The notes beneath the pieces were generated by a model. That model was given only the letters and a program-made list of their open reading frames with translations, had not been told where the DNA came from and did not search any database. A stretch of 64,000 bases of DNA from Mesorhizobium sp. ZC-5 (GTDB lineage Bacteria; Pseudomonadota; Alphaproteobacteria; Rhizobiales; Rhizobiaceae): contig NZ_JAOWPT010000003.1 in NCBI RefSeq assembly GCF_025753855.1, positions 558,001-622,000 of the forward strand, written 5' to 3'. The translations under genes and the position numbers were made by a program. This document shows, piece by piece, positions 52,625 to 61,754 of this stretch (position 1 is its first letter; each line of letters begins with the position of its first letter).

Positions 52625-53635
52625 TCAGCCACCAGTCACGCTCATGTGGCGCGAGACCGCCGGGCGCTTGGTGCGGCGGTCGATGATGAAATCGTGGCCT
52701 TTCGGCTTGCGACCGATGGCCTCGTCGATGGCGCCGGATAGAAGCTCGTTGCCTTCGGAGGCACGCAGCGGTGCGCGCAAATCGGCCGCGTCCTCCTGGC
52801 CCAGGCACATGTAGAGCGTGCCGGTGCAGGTCAGCCGCACCCGGTTGCAGCTCTCGCAGAAATTATGCGTCATCGGCGTGATGAAGCCCAGCCGGCCGCC
52901 GGTCTCGGCAACCTCGACATAGCGCGCCGGTCCGCCGGTCTTGTAAGGGATGTCGGTCAGTGTGAACTGCCGCTCGAGATCGGCGCGCAGCAGCGACAGC
53001 GGCAAATACTGGTCGGTGCGGTCGACGTCGATTTCGCCAAGCGGCATGGTCTCGATAACGGTCAGGTCCATGCCGCGGCCATGCGCCCAGCGCAGCATTT
53101 CCGGCAGTTCGGCGTCGTTGAAGCCCTTGAGCGCAACCGCGTTCAGCTTGATCTTGAGGCCGGCGGCCTGTGCCGCATCGATGCCTTCCATGACCTTGGA
53201 AAGATTGCCCCAGCGGGTGATCGCGTGGAACTTGTCGGCATCCAGCGTGTCGAGCGACACATTGATGCGTTTGACGCCGCAATCGGCGAGTTCCTGCGCG
53301 AAACGCGAGAGCTGCGAGCCGTTGGTGGTCAGCGTCAGTTCTTCCAGCGCGCCGCTTTTCAGGTGCCGCGACAGTTCGCGCACCAGGTGCATGATGTTCT
53401 TGCGCACCAGCGGCTCGCCGCCGGTCAGCCTCAGCTTCCTGACGCCTTTCTCGATGAACACCGTGCACAGCCGGTCGAGTTCCTCGAGCGACAAGAGGTC
53501 CCGCTTCGGCAGGAACGCCATGTCTTCCGCCATGCAGTAGGTGCAGCGGAAATCGCAACGATCGGTCACCGAGACCCGCAGATAGGAGATCGCGCGTCCG
53601 AACGGGTCGATCATGCTGGTATCATGAAATGCCAT
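52625..53635 (-). CDS. moaA: GTP 3',8-cyclase MoaA
   Basis: 336 residues. Radical-SAM cluster CDFRCTYC (C27, C31, C34), SAM and GTP-contact segments [15 protein letters not shown] and [15 protein letters not shown], and the C-terminal second Fe-S cluster [21 protein letters not shown] (20-residue core cysteines). First step of molybdopterin synthesis. ATG 53635 ([14 protein letters not shown]) fits the family; longer in-frame reading is unsupported. Confidence 0.96.
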   Translation of the reverse strand: MAFHDTSMIDPFGRAISYLRVSVTDRCDFRCTYCMAEDMAFLPKRDLLSLEELDRLCTVFIEKGVRKLRLTGGEPLVRKNIMHLVRELSRHLKSGALEELTLTTNGSQLSRFAQELADCGVKRINVSLDTLDADKFHAITRWGNLSKVMEGIDAAQAAGLKIKLNAVALKGFNDAELPEMLRWAHGRGMDLTVIETMPLGEIDVDRTDQYLPLSLLRADLERQFTLTDIPYKTGGPARYVEVAETGGRLGFITPMTHNFCESCNRVRLTCTGTLYMCLGQEDAADLRAPLRASEGNELLSGAIDEAIGRKPKGHDFIIDRRTKRPAVSRHMSVTGG

Positions 53636-53875
53636 GCTGTGCTTCGGTCCCGTTGTCCGGCGTTCGTCACGAAGCCGGCTTCTCTCATGTCGTTTAACTC
53701 GGCGCGCCATTCAAGGCCTGCCGCCTCGTCCTTTGGTAACATTGGGCATGCGGGCGCCGCAATGGCGGCGTTTTGGGCCACGAATTGGCCGAGTTGGCGA
53801 TCCCCGCATCAGGATTTGACCGACTTGGCCGGAATTGCCGGATGCGGGGAGAACCGGGAGAGGTCGCGGCCGCCG

Positions 53876-54931
53876 TCATTCTCCCCGGCGGAATCTTTTA
53901 TCGGCCATCGCGTTCCTGGCCATCTTGCCGAAGACGCGGCTGCGTGCATGCCGCTCCGCCAGTGTCTCGGTATTGTAGACCTCTTCGGCGGCGAGCTTGC
54001 GCCAGCGCCTGATCCGGTCCGCCTCGATCTCTCCGCTTGCGATCGCTGCCTGTATGGCGCAGCCGGGCTCGGTCTCGTGCCGGCAGTCGCTGAAACGGCA
54101 ATTCCGCGCGGCGGCAATGACATCGGCAAACAGCTCGTCCAGCCCCGAACCGGCGTCGGTGAGCTGCAACTCGCGCATTCCCGGCGTGTCCATCAGCCAG
54201 CCGCCGGCGGGCAGCCTGTGCAGTTCGCGGCCGGTCGTCGTGTGCCTTCCCTTGTCGTCGTCGGCGCGGATGCCTTGCGTGGCGGCCTGATCCATCCCGA
54301 TCAGCGTGTTGACCAGCGTCGACTTGCCGACGCCGGAGGAGCCGACCAGCGCGACCGTCTGGCCGCGCCCGCACCATGGAAGCAGGCAGGCCGCGTTGTC
54401 GGCTTCCCGGGCATCGAGAACCTCGACCAGCAGCCCCGGCAGCAGCTTCGCCGCTTCACGGGCAAAGTCGCCCGGATTGTCGGCGAGGTCGGCCTTGGTC
54501 AGCACAACCACCGGCGTCACCTCCGCCTCGCGTGCCAGTGCCAGGTAGCGCTCCAGCCGCGCCGGGCTGAAATCCTGGTTGCACGATGACACGATGAACA
54601 ACGTGTCGACGTTGGCGGCGATGAGCTGCAGTTTCCGGCCGGTGCCGGCGGCGCGGCGCTTGAACAGGCTCCGGCGCTGCAGAAGCTTGCGCGGCCGCAG
54701 CGTCTCGAAGTCGAGAAGCAGCCAGTCGCCGACCGTGGCGGCGGATCCATCGTCGCCGGGCGTGTCGGTGAACGGCGGCGTGAACGTATCGATGGCCGGA
54801 CCGGCAACATGCAGGCGGTCGCGATGCACCGCCATCACGCGCACCGGTACGCCGGGGTCGCCGAGGTCGAGTTGGGATGCGAAAAAATTGTTCCAGCCGA
54901 AGTCGGCCAGCAGGGAAATCTGGGATGTCAT
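53876..54931 (-). CDS. rsgA: Ribosome small-subunit GTPase RsgA
   Basis: 351 residues. Circularly permuted GTPase: G4 VVLTKADL, G1 GSSGVGKSTLVNTLIG, G3 MDTPG, and the zinc motif CRFSDCRHETEPGC. Matures the 30S subunit. N-terminal OB domain (DLGDPGVPVRVMAVHRD). ATG 54931. Confidence 0.95.
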   Translation of the reverse strand: MTSQISLLADFGWNNFFASQLDLGDPGVPVRVMAVHRDRLHVAGPAIDTFTPPFTDTPGDDGSAATVGDWLLLDFETLRPRKLLQRRSLFKRRAAGTGRKLQLIAANVDTLFIVSSCNQDFSPARLERYLALAREAEVTPVVVLTKADLADNPGDFAREAAKLLPGLLVEVLDAREADNAACLLPWCGRGQTVALVGSSGVGKSTLVNTLIGMDQAATQGIRADDDKGRHTTTGRELHRLPAGGWLMDTPGMRELQLTDAGSGLDELFADVIAAARNCRFSDCRHETEPGCAIQAAIASGEIEADRIRRWRKLAAEEVYNTETLAERHARSRVFGKMARNAMADKRFRRGE

Positions 54932-55288
54932 TGTTCTCGTACCAGTTTGTGCCGCCCGCAGGCGGACACGATCGGGAAAACCCTCGCCGCAAGCGGCAAA
55001 GGCGTCGGGAATTCAGCTGGTCGAGAAAGGGTAGGGAATTGGAAGGAACCTGCCACAGGATCTGAGGCAGGAACACACCACCGCTATCCGGCTTCGCCAG
55101 CCGGTCGGGAGATGACGGCAATCATTCAACGTCTCCTTTGCGGCTCGCGTTGCGGATGGTCGGATTATGCCGACAGAGGGCCGCGGTGTCCAGCAGCCGG
55201 CTCGCGTCTTGCGAATTTAGTGCTGGCTCCTGGCGACGGGTGGCTCGATAATCCGGACGTATCATGTGCTGTGGGAAGGATTGGTTGT
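54932..55288. other. Region between rsgA and the VOC gene
   Basis: About 350 bases with no convincing gene. A readthrough frame runs in from 54809, but its residues are not protein-like until 55289. No clear palindromes, repeats or promoters were recognised. Confidence 0.5.
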
Positions 55289-55648
55289 TTGCGGCTGGGT
55301 AGAATTCTTCTTTACGCACGCGATGTGGAGGAAACCGTAAGCTTTTACGAAAAGCATTTTGGTTTCAAAGCTTTCAGGCAGGAAGGCGACCGGATTGTTG
55401 AACTGGTTGGCGACGAAGGCGCCTGCATCATGGTTCACCAGGCCGCCAAGGGACAGAAGGGCGGCCAATCGACGGTAAAACTGGTCTTCGACATCGAAAA
55501 TGTCGAGGTCTTTTCCGCAAAATGCGCAAGCCACGGGTTGAAATTCGGGGCGTTGCATCGGGCCAACGGCTACGTCTTCGCCAACGCCCATGACCCGTGC
55601 GGCAATCCGATCTCCATCTCAAGTCGTGCATTTCGCTGTAACGGATAG
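55289..55648 (+). CDS. VOC-superfamily (glyoxalase/bleomycin-resistance-like) protein
   Basis: 119 residues from TTG 55289, which follows GGAAGGA. VOC fold: GRILLYARDVEETVSFYEKH, FKAFRQEGDRIVEL, then VFANAHDPCGNPISIS. Candidate metal ligands include His near the start of the second half and Glu in VELVGDEG. Substrate unknown; small lactoylglutathione-lyase-like or resistance-like proteins share it. Confidence 0.78.
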   Translation: MRLGRILLYARDVEETVSFYEKHFGFKAFRQEGDRIVELVGDEGACIMVHQAAKGQKGGQSTVKLVFDIENVEVFSAKCASHGLKFGALHRANGYVFANAHDPCGNPISISSRAFRCNG

Positions 55649-55788
55649 GCATGAGCGACCAGGTAGCGGCTTGTTTCGTCGTTACTTGATGCGGTTGGAA
55701 GCGCCGGGGTTGTCAAACGATCGCGTTTCCCGCTTCCGCTCCAACCAAAACCGGCGTAACCGGTGGCCGTCGAACAACGGGAAGAAAA

Positions 55789-56142
55789 ATGACCGCGCCG
55801 AAGGAACTCCGCGTCTCGAAGGACCGCAAGCTGCTCACCGTGACGTTCCCCAACCACGCGCCGCTCGAATTGCCCGCGGAATTCCTGCGCGTCGTCTCTC
55901 CCTCTGCCGAAGTGCAGGGCCATTCGCCGGAGCAGCGCGTCACCGTGCCCGGCAAGAAGGACGTGACGATCACGAAAATCGAGCCGGTCGGCAATTACGC
56001 GGTGCGCATCGTCTTCGACGATTTCCACGACACCGGCATCTACACCTGGACCTATCTGCATACGCTCGGCCACGAAAAGGACGTGCGCTGGCAGGCCTAT
56101 CTCGATGAACTTGCTGAGAAGAAGCTCAGCCGGGACCGCTGA
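55789..56142 (+). CDS. DUF971 protein
   Basis: 117 residues with the GBBH-like domain KELRVSKDRKLLTVTFPNHA, LPAEFLRVVSPSAEVQGH, then GNYAVRIVFDDFHDTGIYTW. DUF971 is thought to be an Fe-S or cofactor-related accessory domain and in rhizobia often sits near Mo-cofactor genes, as loosely here. Good ribosome site is not obvious. Three bases from the convergent NTF2-like gene. Confidence 0.9.
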   Translation: MTAPKELRVSKDRKLLTVTFPNHAPLELPAEFLRVVSPSAEVQGHSPEQRVTVPGKKDVTITKIEPVGNYAVRIVFDDFHDTGIYTWTYLHTLGHEKDVRWQAYLDELAEKKLSRDR

Positions 56143-56145
56143 AGT

Positions 56146-56592
56146 TCAACGTTCAAGCGCCGCCACGATCTCGGCAGTATCGAAATAGAACGGCGTGCCG
56201 TCGACCAGCAGGTCGTTGTCAAAGTGAAGCACTTCGGCAAAGGGCTGCACGATCCTGGCGCCGTTGGCGCGACAGGTCATTGAAAGGGTGCAGCGCATGA
56301 ATACGGTGTCGCCATCGCGCGCCGCCTCCAGTTGGTCGAAACTCATGTCGCTCCACACCTCCCGCATCTTTCGAAACAGTGCCGCGAGTTGTTCCAGCCC
56401 CCTCCAATCTCCGGCGTAGGGCAGCGACGCCGGTTCGTGTATGACGACGTCGCGATGAAAGGCTTCGGCGAGTTGCTCAACATCACCGGAATCCGACTGG
56501 ATGAGCCGCATCTCCACTTCGAACATGTGTGTTTCAGCAGTTCGAGTGCCGGACGCCGCCTGCGGATTATTTCGGTCATTGCGATGCTCCAT
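56146..56592 (-). CDS. NTF2-like/SnoaL-fold protein
   Basis: 148 residues; the cone-shaped alpha+beta fold is suggested by AEAFHRDVVIHEPASLPYAG, then GLEQLAALFRKMREVWSDMS and late VLHFDNDLLVDGTPFYFD. Ligand or reaction unknown. A start at 56526 (MFEVEMRLIQS) would remove an unusual leader. Confidence 0.75.
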   Translation of the reverse strand: MEHRNDRNNPQAASGTRTAETHMFEVEMRLIQSDSGDVEQLAEAFHRDVVIHEPASLPYAGDWRGLEQLAALFRKMREVWSDMSFDQLEAARDGDTVFMRCTLSMTCRANGARIVQPFAEVLHFDNDLLVDGTPFYFDTAEIVAALER

Positions 56593-56713
56593 CGATGCGT
56601 TGAGGCCGATGGAACTAGGATCGCAGCCCGGCTGCCGACACCCGTTTCTTGAAATTGAGATATTCTGCCTTTAACGACTGCTTCGAGCGGGCGCACGGCA
56701 TAAGAGGTTTCCG

Positions 56714-57325
56714 ATGCATGTGATTTCCACGATCGAACAGCTCGAAGCGCTTTACGGCCTTCCCGGCGAAGCCTCGCTGGTCAAGGAACTCGACCGCATC
56801 ATTCCGGAATACGCCGCTTTCATCGAGGCCTCGCCGTTCGTCGGGCTGGCGACCGCCGGCCCGGAAGGGCTCGACTGTTCGCCACGCGGCGACCTTGCCG
56901 GCTTCGTGCGCGTCCATGACGACAGGACGCTGATGATGCCCGACCGGCGCGGCAACAACCGCGCCGATTCGCTGAAGAACATCATCCGCGACCCGCGTGT
57001 CGGGCTGCTGTTCCTGGTGCCGGGTTCCGGCACCACCTTGCGGGTCAACGGCCGCGCGCGGATCTCGATCGATCCCGAGCTTTGCGCGTCGTTCGCGGTC
57101 GAGGGCAAGCCGGCCCGGTCGGTGACGGTGGTTGCCGTCGATTCGGTCTATTTCCAGTGCGCTCGTGCCATCCACCGTTCGGAATTGTGGAATCCGGCAA
57201 GACACGTCGACCCGAAGAGCCTGCCGACGCCCGGCCGGATCCTTGCCGTCACCAGCCGGCAGTCGATCGATGGCGAGACCTACGACAGGGAATGGCCGGA
57301 GCGGGCAAAAAAATCGATGTGGTAG
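56714..57325 (+). CDS. PPOX-class (pyridoxamine-5'-phosphate-oxidase-like) flavoprotein
   Basis: 203 residues of the MSMEG_1061-like subgroup: FVGLATAGPEGLDCSPRGDL, RTLMMPDRRGNNRADSLKNI, and FLVPGSGTTLRVNGRARISI. Split-barrel FMN or F420-binding fold; natural substrate unknown. Its end abuts the palindromic repeat. Confidence 0.88.
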   Translation: MHVISTIEQLEALYGLPGEASLVKELDRIIPEYAAFIEASPFVGLATAGPEGLDCSPRGDLAGFVRVHDDRTLMMPDRRGNNRADSLKNIIRDPRVGLLFLVPGSGTTLRVNGRARISIDPELCASFAVEGKPARSVTVVAVDSVYFQCARAIHRSELWNPARHVDPKSLPTPGRILAVTSRQSIDGETYDREWPERAKKSMW

Positions 57326-57335
57326 GCTTTGGTGC

Positions 57336-57586
57336 GTCCTTCGAGGCTCGCCAGCTGAGGTTCATGTCCAGCTAGGGAACGGCCCCGCGGGCTCGCACCT
57401 CAGGATGAGGACCGTGGTGCCAACGCTGCACCTTGCGTAAGCTTTCTCCACGTCACAAGGGTTTTGGCCAGGTTCCGGAGCGTCGCAGAACCGGCGTCGT
57501 GGCGCCGACATTCCTCATCCTGAGGTGCGAGCCCGCGGCATGCTTTCGGGCCGGATTTAAACATTACCGGGCGAGCCTCGAAGGAC
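57336..57586. repeat. Nested palindromic intergenic repeat (rhizobial type)
   Basis: Two sets of perfect inverted arms, one inside the other. Outer arms of 17 bp at 57336-57352 (GTCCTTCGAGGCTCGCC) and 57570-57586. Inner arms of 26 bp at 57385-57410 and 57513-57538 (core CTCAGGATGAGG on one side). Such elements (GTCCTTCGAGGCTCG plus CTCAGGATGAGG) are scattered in Mesorhizobium and Bradyrhizobium intergenic DNA. It fills most of the gap between the PPOX gene and the marR gene. No coding capacity. Confidence 0.85.
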
Positions 57587-57597
57587 GGACTGGCCGC

Positions 57598-58050
57598 TCA
57601 CTCTGCCTTCAGCATATCCGAAATGCGCTGCATCATGCCGCCCATCTTGTCGCATTCGGAAGGCGTCGACTGCGCCATCACCCGCTCGATCAGGCCGGTG
57701 TAGACGTGCAGCGCCTCCATCAGCAGCGTCTCTCCATCTTCGGTGAGAGCCAGTCGCATCACCCGCTTGTCCTTCGCGTCGCTCTCGCGCCGCAGCAGGC
57801 CGCGCGCCTCCATCTGCGGCAAGAGCATCGTGATGTTCGAGCGGCCGACCAAAAGCTTACGCGCCAGGTCGTGCTGCGACATTCCGGGGTGCCGGTAGAG
57901 GTTCATCAGCATGTCGAGTTGCGCCAGCTTCAGGTCGAGCGGCTGCAGCGCCTTGGTCAGCGCGGCGACGACGGCCTTCTCGGCGCGTACGAGCGCGATC
58001 CAGTTGCGGAATCGCGGATTGTCCCAGGGCAGGTCTTGTTTTTTGTTCAT
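57598..58050 (-). CDS. MarR-family regulator
   Basis: 150 residues. Winged helix: KLAQLDMLMNLYRHPGMSQH, recognition region DLARKLLVGRSNITMLLPQM, wing RRESDAKDKRVMRLALTEDG. Divergent from an alpha/beta hydrolase gene with 49 bases between starts, where two identical-spacing operators lie; it likely represses both. ATG 58050 is inside one operator. Confidence 0.9.
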   Translation of the reverse strand: MNKKQDLPWDNPRFRNWIALVRAEKAVVAALTKALQPLDLKLAQLDMLMNLYRHPGMSQHDLARKLLVGRSNITMLLPQMEARGLLRRESDAKDKRVMRLALTEDGETLLMEALHVYTGLIERVMAQSTPSECDKMGGMMQRISDMLKAE

Positions 58051-58078
58051 GCTTGAACTAATATGTTCATGATTGAAC
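58045..58078. promoter_or_regulatory. Two MarR-type operators between marR and the hydrolase gene
   Basis: GTTCATGCTTGAAC (58045-58058) and GTTCATGATTGAAC (58065-58078), both GTTCA-N4-TGAAC inverted repeats, starting 20 bases apart, which places them on the same face of the helix. One covers the marR start codon. Binding by the MarR protein is inferred from position and symmetry. Confidence 0.8.
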
Positions 58079-58099
58079 CATTTTTCCAGGATCACCACT

Positions 58100-59011
58100 A
58101 TGGCATCGTTTGCTCGCAAGGTCATCCGTAGCGTATTTGGCGCCGCCGAACATGTGGCGCCACGCCTCACCGGGCGCGCGGCGTTCGAAATCTTCTGCCG
58201 CACCGCCAATCCCAACGCGCCGTCGCCGCGCGAGCAGAAGGCGATCGACCAGGCGGCCCGCTTCATGGCCGAGGGGCGCCGCCACTGCCTGCCGATCAAA
58301 TCCGGCTCCGTGACGGTGTTCGACTTCCGTCCGCTGGACAGTGCCCCGACTGCCGGAACCGTCCTCGTCATCCACGGCTGGCATTCGCGCACCGAATACA
58401 TGAAAACCGTCGTCGAAGGGTTTCGCGACGCCGGCCACCGCGTGATTTCGCTCGATCTGCCGGGCCATGGTCATTCGAGCGGCCGCCGGCTGAACATGGT
58501 GCTGGCCGTCGATGCGGTGCGCGCCGTCGGCGAGTGGTTCGGCCCGTTCAAGGCGGTTGTCGGCCATTCCTTCGGCGGCGCCGTGGCGGTCAATGCCGCC
58601 GTCGGCTCGGTGGAAGGCATCCCCCCGCTCGCCGCTGAGCGGCTGGTGCTGATCGCGGCGCCCAGTTCGATGCCGGCGATCTTCGAGGACTTCGGCCGCT
58701 TCCTCAATCTCGGGCCGCGTTCGCAGATTGCCGTCAACGACCAGGTCGAGCGCATCGCCGGCCGGCCGCTGTCGCAGTTCGTCGGCTCGGAGCAACTGGC
58801 GCTGACGCCGATCCCGACGTTGGTTATCCATGCGCCCGACGATCGCGAAGTGTCGCCCGACAGCGCCCGCATGTTCGCCGCCGCCGGCGACCATGTGCAC
58901 CTTTACTGGGCGCGCGGCCTCGGCCACCGGCGCATCCTCGCTGACCCCGAGGTCGTCGACGAATCGGTGCGCTTCGTCGCCGAGCAAAAGCAGCCGGAAC
59001 TGGTGCATTAG
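58100..59011 (+). CDS. Alpha/beta hydrolase
   Basis: 303 residues. Oxyanion region VIHGWHSRTEYM, nucleophile elbow VGHSFGGAV (Ser157), acid APDDREVSP, and catalytic His in ARGLGHRRILADP. Lipase/esterase-like; the first 60 residues are an extra helical part. ATG 58100 has AGGA upstream; the in-frame TTG 58073 lies inside the operator and is less likely. Regulated by the MarR neighbour (inferred). Confidence 0.9.
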   Translation: MASFARKVIRSVFGAAEHVAPRLTGRAAFEIFCRTANPNAPSPREQKAIDQAARFMAEGRRHCLPIKSGSVTVFDFRPLDSAPTAGTVLVIHGWHSRTEYMKTVVEGFRDAGHRVISLDLPGHGHSSGRRLNMVLAVDAVRAVGEWFGPFKAVVGHSFGGAVAVNAAVGSVEGIPPLAAERLVLIAAPSSMPAIFEDFGRFLNLGPRSQIAVNDQVERIAGRPLSQFVGSEQLALTPIPTLVIHAPDDREVSPDSARMFAAAGDHVHLYWARGLGHRRILADPEVVDESVRFVAEQKQPELVH

Positions 59012-59152
59012 GTTCAGGCAGCATTTTCAAAGCCATAGGCTGACAGTTGCCGCTACGCATGTGCTCGGAATGAGGAGCCACTTGGCTGCTCGTTTTGCTT
59101 CAATGGACGCAACACAGTACCGCAAGGAGCCGTTGCGAGATTGAAGTCAGAG

Positions 59153-59737
59153 ATGAAAGAACGAGCCAAAATAATCTTCATTCATGGTGCGTCCAGCAGC
59201 GGCAAAACCACTTTGGCGCGTGCGGTTCAAGCACAAATCACCGAGCCGTTCTGGCACGTTTCCATTGATCATATTCGCGATTCGGGAGTGCTGCCGATGG
59301 GCAGGTTCCGGCAAGGCGACTTCGAGTGGACGGAATACCGCGATAGCTTTTTCGAAGGGTTCCATCGCTCTCTCGTCGCCTATGCCTCGGCTGGCAATAA
59401 TCTCCTGCTGGAACACATCCTTGAGGAACCGCAATGGACATCCAACCTGGCCTTGTTGCTCGAACCCTTTGACGTGTTCTTCGTGGGGCTACACTGCGAC
59501 CTTGATGATCTCGTCAAAAGGGAAACACTTCGTGGAGACCGGCGGACAGGCAGCGCCGCCGATGATTTTCGTCGAGTTCATCAGGGTCAACGATACGATC
59601 TTGAGCTTCCTGCAGGGCAGACGACTGCGGATTATGCGGCCCGGTTGCTGTCGGCCTGGACTGCACGGCGGTCGCCATCAGTTTTCGAGGAACTTGCCCT
59701 CCAGGCGCGTGGAGTTGCAGATCGTCCCGCCAAATGA
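59153..59737 (+). CDS. Chloramphenicol-phosphotransferase-like kinase
   Basis: 194 residues. P-loop IFIHGASSSGKTTLARAVQ, then FVGLHCDLDDLVKRETLRGD and VHQGQRYDLELPAG, matching the CPT family (GVRCD....RETARGDR, VHEGVEYD). Members phosphorylate chloramphenicol in producers, but most genomic homologues have unknown substrates, so resistance should not be assumed. Start ATG 59153; TTG 59141 would add four residues. Confidence 0.85.
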   Translation: MKERAKIIFIHGASSSGKTTLARAVQAQITEPFWHVSIDHIRDSGVLPMGRFRQGDFEWTEYRDSFFEGFHRSLVAYASAGNNLLLEHILEEPQWTSNLALLLEPFDVFFVGLHCDLDDLVKRETLRGDRRTGSAADDFRRVHQGQRYDLELPAGQTTADYAARLLSAWTARRSPSVFEELALQARGVADRPAK

Positions 59738-59796
59738 TTTTTGGATCGCGCTTGCCGAGGAATTGTAAGGGCGACGGCGGCGTTGGCACCGCCCAC

Positions 59797-60030
59797 TCAA
59801 TGATGCGCAACAGGCTCGATGCCGAGTTGCGCCGGCGAGCGTCCCATTTCGAGGAGGTCGAGCTGACGGTTGTCGACCTCATAGTACTCGCCGCTCACCA
59901 GGACGCGCGTCGTCACGTGCCCTTCGCCGAACCGCTTGGAGACGATCACGACCTTCTGCCGGTCGAGCGCATGCTTCACCGCGCGCCGGGATGCCAGATG
60001 TTTCCTTACGTCGGTAGGGATCTTGGGCAT
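59797..60030 (-). CDS. Small hypothetical protein
   Basis: 77 residues, basic N-terminus (MPKIPTDVRKHLASRRAVKH), then a beta-rich segment (VVIVSKRFGEGHVTTRVLVS) and an amphipathic end. No family recognised. AAGG directly precedes the ATG, which is close for a ribosome site. Not coupled to a neighbour. It may be real but unsupported by homology. Confidence 0.5.
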   Translation of the reverse strand: MPKIPTDVRKHLASRRAVKHALDRQKVVIVSKRFGEGHVTTRVLVSGEYYEVDNRQLDLLEMGRSPAQLGIEPVAHH

Positions 60031-60178
60031 CCTTGCAGCTTAGACCGGGCCGCTTTCGCCGTAAATATGGATATTCTCGCCGCGCGCTCGGGCCGGCTTC
60101 TGTGGCATTCCATTCGGCATATCGAAATCGCCTGGGGTAAGATGCATATCCTTGCGAATACTCGAAAGGCGGAAGACC

Positions 60179-60661
60179 ATGCTGCAAGACACCGAACTGA
60201 AACATCTGCGCCGCTGTGTCGACCTGGCGGCGAAGGCGCTCGAGGTCGGTGACGAGCCCTTCGGCTCGGTGCTGGTCTCCGGTGATGGCACGGTGCTCGC
60301 TGAGGATCACAATCACGTCGCCAGCGGCGACGGCACGCGCCATCCCGAGTTCGAACTGGCCCGCTGGGCGGGCATGAACATGGCTCCTGAGGAGCGGGCC
60401 AGGGCGACGGTCTATACGTCCGGAGAACATTGTCCGATGTGCTCGGCTGCCCATGCCTGGGTCGGGCTCGGCCGCATTGTTTACGTGGCGTCGTCGAAGC
60501 AGCTTGTCGGCTGGCTGGCCGAACTCGGCGTGCCGCCGGGGCCGGTGCGGCCGCTGCCGGTACAGGAGGTCGCGCCGGGCGTGATCGTCGAAGGGCCTGT
60601 GGCGGAATTCGAGGACGAAATACGCGAACTGCACCGACGCTTCCACGCCGCTTCCGCGTAG
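60179..60661 (+). CDS. Nucleoside/cytosine deaminase family protein
   Basis: 160 residues. Zinc and catalytic motif HPEFELARW (H55, E57; usual HAE) and SGEHCPMCSAAH (C85, C88). The residue after His is Pro where cytidine deaminases have Ala, common in guanine-deaminase and related groups. Deaminates a base or nucleoside; which one is unclear. Ribosome site GGAAG precedes ATG 60179. Confidence 0.88.
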   Translation: MLQDTELKHLRRCVDLAAKALEVGDEPFGSVLVSGDGTVLAEDHNHVASGDGTRHPEFELARWAGMNMAPEERARATVYTSGEHCPMCSAAHAWVGLGRIVYVASSKQLVGWLAELGVPPGPVRPLPVQEVAPGVIVEGPVAEFEDEIRELHRRFHAASA

Positions 60662-60671
60662 CTGGCGCCAA

Positions 60672-61073
60672 TCAGGTCCGTTGCGGCTTCGGCCCCGTTT
60701 CCACAGGCAGGCCGGCTGCCTTCCAGGCGGCAAAGCCGCCGTCAATGTGCTTGACGGGCGCCAGCCCCATGTCCTGCGCCATCTTGGTCGTCAGCGCCGA
60801 GCGCCAGCCGGCGGCGCAGAAGAACACGAAGGTCTTGCCCGAAGCGAAGACCGGCTTGTGATAAGGGCTTTCCGGATCGATCCAGAATTCCAGCACGCCG
60901 CGCGGCATGTTTTTCGCGCCGGCGATCCGCCCTTCGTTTTCCAGTTCAGCCGCTTCGCGGATATCGACGAAGACGACGCTGTCGTCGCCAAGCAATGCCG
61001 CGGCGTCAGCCGGCGAAATCGCTTCGATCTCGGTATTCGCTTCAGCAAGCAGCGCCTTGTAGCCTTTCTTCAT
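60672..61073 (-). CDS. Rhodanese-like sulfurtransferase domain protein
   Basis: 133 residues. Single rhodanese domain with VVFVDIREAAELENEGRIAG and active-site loop FCAAGWRSALT (Cys86). Moves sulfane sulfur or detoxifies cyanide. ATG 61073 is best spaced from AAGGA; ATG 61079 is an alternative. Convergent with the deaminase gene. Confidence 0.9.
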   Translation of the reverse strand: MKKGYKALLAEANTEIEAISPADAAALLGDDSVVFVDIREAAELENEGRIAGAKNMPRGVLEFWIDPESPYHKPVFASGKTFVFFCAAGWRSALTTKMAQDMGLAPVKHIDGGFAAWKAAGLPVETGPKPQRT

Positions 61074-61127
61074 CGTCATTCCTTCGCGTCTTGAATCTGC
61101 GGATTGAAGCAAAGCGGGCAGGGTATG

Positions 61128-61742
61128 TCACGCTCCGGCTTTCGCCATCAATGGCTGCCATGCGGCCATGGCGCCGTCCGCCACATCCATCAGCGCTTCA
61201 TAGGTCGCGCCGTCGCGTGCCTGGATCGACATGCCGTGCTGCACGGTTGAGTAGAAGATCGCGGCCGCTGCCGTGTCGAAATTTTCCGCCAGTTCGCCTT
61301 CGGCGACGCCGCGTTCGAACCTCCGTTGCAGGGCGGCGAGATTTTCGGCGCGCCGGCGCCGCAAGTCGGTGCAGATGATGTCGCTCGATGTATCATGGTG
61401 CAGGGCACCGAGCGCGATCAGGCAGCCTTGCGGCTTGCCGTCCTGAGAGTAGGCTTCCGCGGTCGCCTTGAGGAAACCTGCGATCGCCGCATGCGTCGTC
61501 GGCGCGGTTTCCAGCACTGTCCAGATGCCGGTGCCTTCCACCCGCGTGTAAAGTTCGGTCGCTTCGAGAAACAACGCCTCCTTGCTGCCGAAGGCGGCGT
61601 ACAGGCTGGGCGCGTTGATGCCCATGGCCGATATCAGATCCGTGAGCGATGTTCCCTCGTATCCCCTGGCCCAGAAAACCTCCATCGCACTGCGTAGGGC
61701 AGCATCGCGGTCGAAAGCACGGGGCCGGCCCCTGGCTGACAT
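61128..61742 (-). CDS. TetR-family regulator
   Basis: 204 residues. HTH: RGRPRAFDRDAALRSAMEVF, then GYEGTSLTDLISAMGINAPS and LYAAFGSKEALF. The effector domain is AcrR/YcdC-like. Divergent from the SDR gene across 100 bases that hold two matching palindromes; likely represses both. Confidence 0.92.
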   Translation of the reverse strand: MSARGRPRAFDRDAALRSAMEVFWARGYEGTSLTDLISAMGINAPSLYAAFGSKEALFLEATELYTRVEGTGIWTVLETAPTTHAAIAGFLKATAEAYSQDGKPQGCLIALGALHHDTSSDIICTDLRRRRAENLAALQRRFERGVAEGELAENFDTAAAAIFYSTVQHGMSIQARDGATYEALMDVADGAMAAWQPLMAKAGA

Positions 61743-61754
61743 GGAAAACCTTTC

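Noticed and set aside
53801-53848. CCCCGCATC / GATGCGGGG inverted repeat between moaA and rsgA as a terminator
   Set aside because: Arms are short, the loop is long and no T-run follows; not strong enough to list as a feature.
59153-59737. Calling the CPT-like gene a chloramphenicol resistance determinant
   Set aside because: Family resemblance is clear, but most chromosomal members have unknown substrates and there is no resistance context.
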